Part shown: positions 42,225 to 49,946 of the stretch, in pieces
Numbering within the stretch: the stretch's first letter is position 1
How the letters are laid out: each line of letters starts with the position of its first letter
NCBI GenBank assembly: GCA_902363255.1
Contig: CABIZO010000001.1
Span: 62,001-126,000 of the forward strand
Reading direction: 5' to 3'
Length of the DNA: 64,000 bases
DNA from: Peptostreptococcaceae bacterium
GTDB lineage: Bacteria; Bacillota; Clostridia; Peptostreptococcales; Peptostreptococcaceae
Made by a program: the position numbers and the translations under genes
Notes under the pieces: model-generated
The model's database searches: none
The model's input: the letters and a program-made list of their open reading frames with translations, nothing else
Told to the model about the DNA's origin: nothing

Positions 42225-43448
42225 ATGAAGCTATTTGATGTAGTAAGCACTAAAGAGGCACTTAATGTAATGAAAGAAAAATTTTCATTTGAACTAAGTG
42301 AGGAAAAAGTTAGTTTTTTAAATAGTATAAATAGATATACTAGTCAAGATATAGAATCAGAAATTAATGTTCCACATTTTAGGAAATCTTTAGTAGATGG
42401 ATATGCAGTGTTAGCAAAAGATGTTTTTTTAGCAAGTGAATCAAATCCAGTACCATTGAATTTAATCGGAGAAAGTTATATGGGGGAAATATGTAACAAA
42501 ATATTAGATTCAGAGGAAGCTATATATGTACCTACTGGTGGAATGGTGCCAGTTAATGCTGAAGGTGTAGTTATGATAGAGTATGTTGAAAAACTAGGTG
42601 AGGATACTGTATTAATTGAAAAAGGTGTATCATTAAATGATAATATTGTAGAAATAGGTGAGGACATAAAAGAAAAAGAAAGAATTTATGAAAAAGGACA
42701 TCTTATAAATGAAAGAGATATAGGTGTATTAGCAGGAGCGAATATAAATAGTATACCAGTCTATAAAAAAATCGTCGTAGGTATAATCTCTACAGGTGAT
42801 GAAATATTAGATCTAGATGATGGGATAAGAGATGCAAAAATAAAAGACATTAACTCTTATATGCTTTATGGACAACTAAGTAAAATTTCATGTGAGCCTA
42901 TAATTTACCCTCCAGTAAAAGATAACTTAGAAGAAATAATAGAATTAATGGATAAGGCTATTAATGAATGCGATATGGTACTAATATCCGGTGGTAGTTC
43001 TGTCGGGAAAAAAGATGAAACTATAAGAGCAATAGAATCATTTGAAAATAGTAAAGTATTAATCGAAGGGATAGCGATAAAGCCAGGAAAACCTACAATA
43101 GTAGCAAGTGTTAATGATAAATTAATATTAGGCTTACCGGGTCATCCGCTTTCATGTGGATTCGTTGTAGAAGCTATAGTTAAGCCATTTATATTATCTT
43201 TATTTAATGCTAAGAAGGATAATAAGATTATTTTATGTGAGTTTGCTTATAATTATCATAAATCAAAAGGAAGAGAAGAATATATAGCTGTAGATATAAA
43301 AGAAGAAGGTGGGAAAATAGTATGCGTACCAATATTTTCAAAATCAAGCGTGATTAAACATTTTGCAAATTGTGATGGATATTTGAAGATAGATAGAGAA
43401 TTAGAAGGTATACATAAGGGTGAAATTGTAAAAGTGAATTTATTTTAA
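42225..43448 (+). CDS. MoeA-type molybdopterin molybdenumtransferase (second copy)
   Basis: 407 residues with the complete MoeA layout: VPHFRKSLVDGYAVLAKD, VPTGGMVPVNAEGVVMIEYV, VGIISTGDEIL, SGGSSVGKKDETI, KPGKPTIVAS and LPGHPLSCGFV. The basic N-terminal word SLVDGYA differs from SPLDGYA of the first MoeA. It probably inserts metal (tungsten is suggested by the neighbouring tup genes) into the pterin. AAGGGGGAGGAAT precedes the start. Operon with the shortened AOR-like gene and the next MoeA-type gene. Confidence 0.88.
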   Translation: MKLFDVVSTKEALNVMKEKFSFELSEEKVSFLNSINRYTSQDIESEINVPHFRKSLVDGYAVLAKDVFLASESNPVPLNLIGESYMGEICNKILDSEEAIYVPTGGMVPVNAEGVVMIEYVEKLGEDTVLIEKGVSLNDNIVEIGEDIKEKERIYEKGHLINERDIGVLAGANINSIPVYKKIVVGIISTGDEILDLDDGIRDAKIKDINSYMLYGQLSKISCEPIIYPPVKDNLEEIIELMDKAINECDMVLISGGSSVGKKDETIRAIESFENSKVLIEGIAIKPGKPTIVASVNDKLILGLPGHPLSCGFVVEAIVKPFILSLFNAKKDNKIILCEFAYNYHKSKGREEYIAVDIKEEGGKIVCVPIFSKSSVIKHFANCDGYLKIDRELEGIHKGEIVKVNLF

Positions 43449-43464
43449 TTAAAGGGGGAGTATC

Positions 43465-45366
43465 ATGGGAAAATATTTATCAAATATACCTTTACAAGAA
43501 GGAATAGAAAAATATTGTGAGTTTTTAGATATCAATAAAGTTAGAGATACGGAGTACATTGATGTAGAAAAATCACTTAATAGAATGAGTAGTGAAGCGA
43601 TTCATGCAAATTTATCTGCGCCTTTTTATAACTGTTCAGCGATGGATGGAATAGCAGTAAAAGCTGAATCAACATTTTTAGCAAATGAACAAAATATGAT
43701 TACACTGAAAGAAAGTAAAGATTACATAGTAGTTGATACAGGAGACCCTATACCAAAGGAATTTGATGCAGTAATTATGGTTGAGGACTTGCTAGAAAAA
43801 GAAGATAATAGTGTGAAAATAATTAAGCCTGCTATACCTTGGCAACATATAAGATGTCTAGGTGAAGATGTTGTAGAAAAAGAAATGATTATTCCGTCTT
43901 TTCATACAATAAGACCACAAGATATTGGTTCAATGATAAGTGGCAAGATAGATAAAATACAAGTATTTAAAGAGTTTAAAGTAGGAATAATCCCTACAGG
44001 GACTGAATTAATCGATAGACATGCAACCCCTAAAATTGGAGATATAATAGAGTTTAATTCCAGACTATTTGAAGGGTTAGTACTAGAATATGAAGCAGTT
44101 CCGGTTATATATCCTATAGTAGAAGATAATTATGAAAAAATAAAAACTAGTGTATTAAGAGCACTAGAAGAATGTGATATGGTTCTTATCAATGCAGGCT
44201 CATCTCAAGGAAGAGAAGATTTCACTTATGACATAATTGAAGAGCTTGGTGAAGTTTGTATTCACGGTTTAGCAATAAAACCAGGTAAGCCTGCTATTTT
44301 AGGTAAAATAAACAATAAAGCTGTAGTTGGAATACCAGGATATCCAGTTTCTGCATGGGTAGTTATGGAAAATATCGTAAAGCCAGTAATTAGGAAATCT
44401 ATATATAAAGAAATTAAGAAAAAGGAAATAATTGAAGCAACCTTAAGCAAAAGAGTTATGAGTACTTTAAAATATGAAGAATTTGTTAGAGTAAAGTTAG
44501 GGCTAATTAATAATAAATATGTAGCAACTCCAATAAAAAGAGGCGCAGGTACTATAACAACCTTGGTAAATGCAGATGGAGTTATAAGGGTTCCTCAAAA
44601 TGTAGAAGGCATAAACGAAGGAGAAAAGGTAGATATAGAATTATTAAAAGATATAAGTGAAATAAATAATACTATTATATCTATAGGAAGTCATGATATA
44701 GTTATGGATATTATTAATGATGAATTAATTAAAGAGTCTTTTGGTAAAATTCATTTAAGTTCTACTCATGTAGGTAGTTTCCAAGGTTTATTATCAATAA
44801 TAAAAGGTGAAAGCCATATAGCACCAATACATTTATTTGATGTTGAAAGTGAAACTTATAATATACCATTTATAAATAAATACGTAGAAGAAGATGTAGC
44901 TTTAATTAAATTAGTAAAAAGAACGCAAGGAATAATAGTAAAGAAAGGGAACCCATTAAATATTAAGTCAGTAAATGACTTAATTAATGTGAGATATATA
45001 AACAGACAAAAGGGATCAGGAACAAGAATTTTATTTGATTATCTTCTAAAGAAAAATAATATTAATAAGGATGATATTAACGGGTATGAAAGGGAAGAGT
45101 TTACGCACATGTCTTTAGCAAAAGCTATAGAAAATGGGGATGCAGACTGTGGACTTGGGGTATACTCTGCAGCTCATATCTTTGATTTAGATTTTATACC
45201 AATTTGTGAAGAAGAGTATGATTTATTATTGAAAAAAGATATGTTAAATAGTGAATATATAAATTGCCTATTATGTACAATAAATAAAGAATCTTTTATA
45301 AATAAAGTTGAAAGTCTAGGGGGATATAATTTAGAAAATATGGGAGAAGTAGTTTATATAAAATAA
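43465..45366 (+). CDS. MoeA fused to a periplasmic-binding-protein-like domain
   Basis: 633 residues. The first 405 are a MoeA (PFYNCSAMDGIAVKAES, DTGDPIPKEFDAVIMVEDL, VGIIPTGTEL, NAGSSQGREDFTYD and GIPGYPVSAWVV). The rest (about 420-633) is a PBP-like/LysR-substrate domain: IISIGSHDIVMDIIND, then LAKAIENGDADCGLGVYSAA. Such fusions are known in archaea and clostridia; the extra domain may sense the metal oxyanion or the cofactor, which is inference. It follows the second MoeA by 16 bases with AAAGGGGGAG and ends the operon. Confidence 0.9.
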   Translation: MGKYLSNIPLQEGIEKYCEFLDINKVRDTEYIDVEKSLNRMSSEAIHANLSAPFYNCSAMDGIAVKAESTFLANEQNMITLKESKDYIVVDTGDPIPKEFDAVIMVEDLLEKEDNSVKIIKPAIPWQHIRCLGEDVVEKEMIIPSFHTIRPQDIGSMISGKIDKIQVFKEFKVGIIPTGTELIDRHATPKIGDIIEFNSRLFEGLVLEYEAVPVIYPIVEDNYEKIKTSVLRALEECDMVLINAGSSQGREDFTYDIIEELGEVCIHGLAIKPGKPAILGKINNKAVVGIPGYPVSAWVVMENIVKPVIRKSIYKEIKKKEIIEATLSKRVMSTLKYEEFVRVKLGLINNKYVATPIKRGAGTITTLVNADGVIRVPQNVEGINEGEKVDIELLKDISEINNTIISIGSHDIVMDIINDELIKESFGKIHLSSTHVGSFQGLLSIIKGESHIAPIHLFDVESETYNIPFINKYVEEDVALIKLVKRTQGIIVKKGNPLNIKSVNDLINVRYINRQKGSGTRILFDYLLKKNNINKDDINGYEREEFTHMSLAKAIENGDADCGLGVYSAAHIFDLDFIPICEEEYDLLLKKDMLNSEYINCLLCTINKESFINKVESLGGYNLENMGEVVYIK

Positions 45367-45416
45367 TACTTATAATTGTATCATAAAAATACATAAGTAT
45401 ATTTTCATTATAAAAT

Positions 45417-45459
45417 AAAGAAGGACTGATTATTCATAAGAATACAGCCCTTCTTTATT
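45417..45459. terminator. Convergent terminator
   Basis: AAGAAGGACTG pairs with CAGCCCTTCTT (one mismatch) around a 14-base loop, with A/T tracts on both sides, between the MoeA fusion and fdhD. Confidence 0.7.
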
Positions 45460-46260
45460 TTATTCGAACAATATTCTATGAGGATTAGTATAAATATTCA
45501 TTTTTTTGCCTCGAACAAAGCCTACTAAAGTAATATTTAGTTTTTGAGCAGTTTCTATTACTAAACTTGTCGTAGCAGATTTAGCAACAATGACTGGAAC
45601 CTTGACTCTCGCAGCCTTTTTTATCATTTCAAAAGAAAGTCTACCACTGACAAATATAATTTTATTATCAAGCGGAATATCATTTAATATACAGTGGCCT
45701 ATGGCTTTATCCATGGCATTATGTCTAGCTACATCTTCACAAGCAATTACTAGATTATTATTTTCATAAATACCAACACAATGAACACCAGCAGTATTTT
45801 TAAATAACTGAGATAAATTTAAATTATCCTCCATAGTTTTGTATATATTACTAACACTAATTTTAAGATTATCATCACATATAGGATTAGCTTTTAAAAA
45901 ATCATACTCGTTTAGATAAAGAGTATTTTCATCACTATCGAAGTTAGAATCATCAATATCTACATAAGCAATTTTCTCATCATTATTTATTTCAAGATTC
46001 AAAATATCTTCATTACAGCTAATAAAATTTTTAGAGGATAAATACCCAACAATTAATTCTTTTAATTTAAATGGTGAGCATAAAAATGTATTTTCATATT
46101 TACCATTAATAACTAGTCCAAGAGGGAACTCTGCGACTATTGTATCTTGGTAATCAATACTTTCTAGATTATTTACTTTTATTAGTGAAAACTCAAAAGA
46201 ATAATCATAATTATAATTTGCTAAATAATTTTTCTTTTTTGTACTAAAATGTGTCATCAA
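45460..46260 (-). CDS. fdhD: Formate dehydrogenase accessory sulfurtransferase FdhD
   Basis: 266 residues. FdhD passes sulfur from a cysteine desulfurase to the molybdenum/tungsten cofactor of formate dehydrogenase and is needed for its activity. Motifs: VINGKYENTFLCSPFKLKELIVGYL, NTAGVHCVGIY (reactive loop with one cysteine), ACEDVARHNAMDKAIG, FVSGRLSFEMIKKAA and IVAKSATTSLVIETA. The usual two-cysteine motif of the loop appears as a single Cys. The start has GGGAGG. It is divergent from focA and near the formate dehydrogenase operon. Confidence 0.93.
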   Translation of the reverse strand: MMTHFSTKKKNYLANYNYDYSFEFSLIKVNNLESIDYQDTIVAEFPLGLVINGKYENTFLCSPFKLKELIVGYLSSKNFISCNEDILNLEINNDEKIAYVDIDDSNFDSDENTLYLNEYDFLKANPICDDNLKISVSNIYKTMEDNLNLSQLFKNTAGVHCVGIYENNNLVIACEDVARHNAMDKAIGHCILNDIPLDNKIIFVSGRLSFEMIKKAARVKVPVIVAKSATTSLVIETAQKLNITLVGFVRGKKMNIYTNPHRILFE

Positions 46261-46450
46261 AAACCTCCCAATAATAATATATTAAAAATATAAGGTGAGA
46301 ATAAATATCATATTACACTAACTATTACATATTTTAATTGTATCAGTTTTATTTTTGTTATAGGTTCATATAATAAAAAATATTGAGAACTTATTTTGGC
46401 ATTAAGAATAATGTATACATGTTCGAAAACTAATTATTTTTTTGAAACAT

Positions 46451-46459
46451 TGCTATAAT
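46451..46459 (+). promoter_or_regulatory. Extended -10 promoter of focA
   Basis: TGC-TATAAT at 46451-46459, about 40 bases before focA; no good -35 element. The 237-base fdhD/focA gap shows no clear operator. Confidence 0.4.
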
Positions 46460-46497
46460 TAATGTAAGGGTAATAAACTTGTTAGAGGGGTGATTTT

Positions 46498-47292
46498 ATG
46501 GAAAAAAGATTTCTAGCACCAAAAGAAATAGCTAATGCAATGATAAATGTTGGCGTTGGTAAAGCTAACTTAAAAACATCAGCAATGGTTTATTTAGGAA
46601 TTTTAGCAGGTATGTATATCGGATTTGGGGGACTAGCTAATACAATAATAAGTCAAACTTTAGGTGCTATAGACCCAGGTTTGGCTAAATTTGCTGGAGC
46701 GGCTGTTTTCCCTGTTGGACTTATGTTAGTAGTTATTGCAGGAGCAGAATTATTTACTGGAAATAACTTGATGACATTAGCTGTTATGAACAAAAAAATT
46801 ACTTTATCACAAATGTTTAGAAATTGGGGAATTGTATGGGTATCTAATCTAATAGGATCTGTATTGTTAGCACTTATAGTATTTTATGGTGGTGTTTTAG
46901 ATGGAGATGCAGGTACAAAAGCTATAGCAATAGCTGAAAGTAAAGCTTCTTTAGACGTTATGGTATTAATACTTAGAGGTATACTATGTAATATTTTAGT
47001 TGTTTTAGCTGTATGGATGGCTACTTCTGCTCAAGATATTATATCAAAAATATTTGCTTGTTGGTTCCCAATAATGCTATTCGTATTATGTGGATTTGAG
47101 CATAGCGTGGCAAATATGTACTTTATACCAATGGGGATGTTGCTAGGAGCTAAAGTTTCCATGGGTGCATTAATTAAAAACTTAGTATTTGTTACAATTG
47201 GTAATATACTTGGAGGAGCTATAATAATACCATTCTTGTACAAAAATGCATATTTAAAAGAAGAGCCTCAAGTATCAAAACAAGAATCATAA
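46498..47292 (+). CDS. focA: Formate/nitrite channel FocA
   Basis: 264 residues with six hydrophobic segments and the FNT family signature (GAELFTGNNLMTLAV near residue 82). GFGGLANTIIS and GFEHSVANMYFIPMG are the other conserved loops. It moves formate across the membrane; the formate dehydrogenase/hydrogenase genes on the other strand make formate rather than nitrite the likely substrate. Ribosome binding site AGAGGGGTGA. Confidence 0.92.
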   Translation: MEKRFLAPKEIANAMINVGVGKANLKTSAMVYLGILAGMYIGFGGLANTIISQTLGAIDPGLAKFAGAAVFPVGLMLVVIAGAELFTGNNLMTLAVMNKKITLSQMFRNWGIVWVSNLIGSVLLALIVFYGGVLDGDAGTKAIAIAESKASLDVMVLILRGILCNILVVLAVWMATSAQDIISKIFACWFPIMLFVLCGFEHSVANMYFIPMGMLLGAKVSMGALIKNLVFVTIGNILGGAIIIPFLYKNAYLKEEPQVSKQES

Positions 47293-47317
47293 TTAAAGAT
47301 ATAATTTTAGATATAAA

Positions 47318-47353
47318 AATACTACCTTTAGATTAGTAAAGGTAGTATTTTTT
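47318..47353. terminator. Terminator after focA
   Basis: AATACTACCTTT pairs with AAAGGTAGTATT around an eight-base loop, followed by TTTTTT. May also serve the convergent hydN gene ending at 47391. Confidence 0.9.
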
Positions 47354-47390
47354 ACTTATAAATAAACTTTATAGTATAAAGAAAATAGGG

Positions 47391-47936
47391 TTATAGTTTG
47401 ATAGTAGCAGATTTTCTTTTATTTTTTACAGACTGATATAAATTATCCTCTGTTACAATCTTAAATGCAGAAGTTGGACATATTCTTACACAAGCAGGAC
47501 CTTCTTCTGAATTGCTACAAAGATCACATTTATTAGCAACCATTTTTTCTATACAAAACAGTTTATCTGTTGGAATATTTTCTAAGTTAACAATATTTCC
47601 TTTTTCTCTATCGTTTAAATTAATAGCACCAAAAGGACATGCAAGCATACAGTTTTTACACCCTATACATTTTTCCTCATTAATAACTATAGAATGACCT
47701 TCTTTTATAATTGCATTATGAGGACATGATTTTGCACAAGGAGCATCTTCACACTGTCTACATTGTATAGGAGCACTGACCTGAGCATTCTTGACTACTT
47801 CCAATTTTGGATTAAAATTTATATTTTTTGGATCTTGATAGAATATATCTTCTTTGCTATGTTCAACAACGCAAGCTATCATACAAGTTCTACAACCAAT
47901 GCATTTTAGAGGGTCTGCGATAACAAAATAGTTCAT
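47391..47936 (-). CDS. HydN/HycB-type four-cluster ferredoxin (downstream copy)
   Basis: 181 residues with four cysteine sets: CIGCRTCMIAC, CRQCEDAPCAKSCP, CIGCKNCMLACP and CDLCSNSEEGPACVRICP, predicted to hold four [4Fe-4S] clusters. Proteins of this kind carry electrons between formate dehydrogenase and hydrogenase. The start immediately abuts the hydA stop, so the two are translationally coupled. It is the last gene of the fdhF operon. Confidence 0.9.
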   Translation of the reverse strand: MNYFVIADPLKCIGCRTCMIACVVEHSKEDIFYQDPKNINFNPKLEVVKNAQVSAPIQCRQCEDAPCAKSCPHNAIIKEGHSIVINEEKCIGCKNCMLACPFGAINLNDREKGNIVNLENIPTDKLFCIEKMVANKCDLCSNSEEGPACVRICPTSAFKIVTEDNLYQSVKNKRKSATIKL

Positions 47937-49313
47937 TTAGTTAGTCACTTCCTTTCCTATACAATATTTAGTGTGTAGTAGGTGATGAGAAACACTTCCT
48001 AAAGGCTCTTTTAAGAACTCTTCATATATTTTTGTTATTTCTGGATTTTCATGAGATTTTCTAAGTGGCAGATTTTTATCATGGTCATAAGTAGCTTTCA
48101 TCCTATTTTTATAAGCTAGCTCTCTATATTCTTCTAATAATAGTTTAGGTTGACCACCACCGCTTACACATCCAACAGGACAAGTCATAACTTCTATAAA
48201 GTCAAGACTAAGCTTTCCAGCTTTTAATTTTTCTAAAACAGGAACAACATTTTTAAGACCTGTGACAACACCAACATTTAATGTTAAATTTCCAATTTTT
48301 ATTTCTGCAGTTCTGAAACCTTCTGAACCTCTAACAGCAGGTATGTCTATGCTTGGTATTTTTTCTCCAGTTATAACTTCATAACTAGTACGAAGTGCAG
48401 CTTCCATAACCCCTCCAGTAACACCAAATATAGTACCAGCACCAGTATAGACTCCTAAAGGACTTTCAAATTCACTTTCCTCAAGAATATCAAAATCAAT
48501 TCCGGTATCTTTTATTAAGTAAGCTAATTCTCTAGTAGTTAAAACAACATCAACATCTCTGTACCCACTAGAATTCATCTCTGGTCTATCGCATTCAAAT
48601 TTTTTACATGTACAAGGCATAATAGAAACGCTATATATATCTTTTGCTTCAATATTATTAATTTCTGCTCCATAAGTTTTAAAAACAGCACCAGCCATTT
48701 GTTGTGGTGATTTGCAAGTAGATAGATGGTCTGTTAACTCAGGATAATTATCTTCTAAAAATTTAACCCAAGCTGGGCAACAAGATGTGAACATTGGAAG
48801 GGTTCCACCAGATGTAACTCTTTTTATTAATTCATTTCCTTCTTCCATTATAGTTAAATCTGCTGCGAAGTTAGTATCATAAACCTTATCAAAATTAAGG
48901 GCTCTTAATGCAGCTGCCATTTTGCCGGGAGTTAGAGAACCTAATTCCATTCCAAAATCTTCACTAAGAGCAACTCTAACAGCAGGGGCACATTGAACCA
49001 TAGTTATTTTACTAGGATCTTTTAATGCTTCTTTTACTTTATCCACATCGCATACGTTATTTGCAGCGAATAGAGGTTCATTAATTATTTTAGGTAGATT
49101 TCTTTCAGATTTTTTATTTTCTATAAATTCTTCATCATGATCAATAATAGATGCATAAGATTTACAAACTTGAACACATTGGCCACAAACTACACATTTA
49201 TCAACATTTATTTCTTGTGGCTTACCAGCTTCTCCTTCTATTGCAAAGGCAGGACATACTTTTACACATTCTTGACATCCTGTACACAAATCTTTATCAA
49301 TACTAACTATCAT
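47937..49313 (-). CDS. hydA: [FeFe] hydrogenase, HydA2-type
   Basis: 458 residues. The N-terminus has two [4Fe-4S] sets (CTGCQECVKVCP, residues 9-20, and CVVCGQCVQVCK, 39-50). The H-cluster motifs are intact: TSCCPAW near 174, MPCTCKKFE near 231 and MTCPVGCVSGGGQP near 377. This short form, without the [2Fe-2S] and His-ligand clusters of larger hydrogenases, is the type found in hydrogen-dependent CO2 reductase. AAGGGGGAT precedes the start. It lies between two hydN genes in the fdhF operon. Confidence 0.93.
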   Translation of the reverse strand: MIVSIDKDLCTGCQECVKVCPAFAIEGEAGKPQEINVDKCVVCGQCVQVCKSYASIIDHDEEFIENKKSERNLPKIINEPLFAANNVCDVDKVKEALKDPSKITMVQCAPAVRVALSEDFGMELGSLTPGKMAAALRALNFDKVYDTNFAADLTIMEEGNELIKRVTSGGTLPMFTSCCPAWVKFLEDNYPELTDHLSTCKSPQQMAGAVFKTYGAEINNIEAKDIYSVSIMPCTCKKFECDRPEMNSSGYRDVDVVLTTRELAYLIKDTGIDFDILEESEFESPLGVYTGAGTIFGVTGGVMEAALRTSYEVITGEKIPSIDIPAVRGSEGFRTAEIKIGNLTLNVGVVTGLKNVVPVLEKLKAGKLSLDFIEVMTCPVGCVSGGGQPKLLLEEYRELAYKNRMKATYDHDKNLPLRKSHENPEITKIYEEFLKEPLGSVSHHLLHTKYCIGKEVTN

Positions 49314-49331
49314 ACTTTTATCCCCCTTATC

Positions 49332-49886
49332 CTATTTAGTAGTTGATAATAAATTTAAAGCAGCTTTAATGTTTTTCTCTTTTTTATCTTCAAGAGGAGT
49401 AACAAGTCTTAAAGCTTCGTTAGGACATGCATTTACACAAGCTATTTTGTCGTTGTCTTTACATAAGTCACATTTATAAGCTATTTTCTTACTTTCATTT
49501 ATTGCAACTTGCTCAACAGGTTTTTTATTTTTAAATTGGGCTAATAAATCTATAGCCCCAAAAGGACATGCAAGTAAGCAAGTTTTACATCCTATACATT
49601 TATCATCATCAACAATTACCACACCGTTAACTCTTAAAATTGCATTTACAGCGCAGGTATTTAAACAAGGAGCGTCTTCGCAATGTCTACATTGTATTGG
49701 CATACAAATATCATCATCTTTGACTAAGTAAAGTCTTGGGATTATAGGTACTTCCACAGTACCAACTGTATAGCTTACAGAGTTACTTTTTTTATTATGA
49801 GTAGTGAAGCAAGCTACTTCGCAAGCTCTACAACCAGTACATTTACTAGAGTCAGCAATAACAAATGAACCTAATTTATTTTTCAT
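49332..49886 (-). CDS. HydN/HycB-type four-cluster ferredoxin (upstream copy)
   Basis: 184 residues with the same four-cluster layout as its relative downstream (CTGCRACEVACF, CRHCEDAPCLNTCA, CIGCKTCLLACP and CDLCKDNDKIACVNACP). The second gene of the operon, between fdhF and hydA; 60 bases separate it from fdhF. By analogy with HDCR it is the likely direct electron carrier of the formate dehydrogenase. The paralogous pair differs mainly in the linker before cluster three. Confidence 0.9.
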   Translation of the reverse strand: MKNKLGSFVIADSSKCTGCRACEVACFTTHNKKSNSVSYTVGTVEVPIIPRLYLVKDDDICMPIQCRHCEDAPCLNTCAVNAILRVNGVVIVDDDKCIGCKTCLLACPFGAIDLLAQFKNKKPVEQVAINESKKIAYKCDLCKDNDKIACVNACPNEALRLVTPLEDKKEKNIKAALNLLSTTK

Positions 49887-49946
49887 ACTATTTCACCTTT
49901 CTTTAATATATTAATTCATTGAAAATTAGATTGAATGTCTCCTTGA

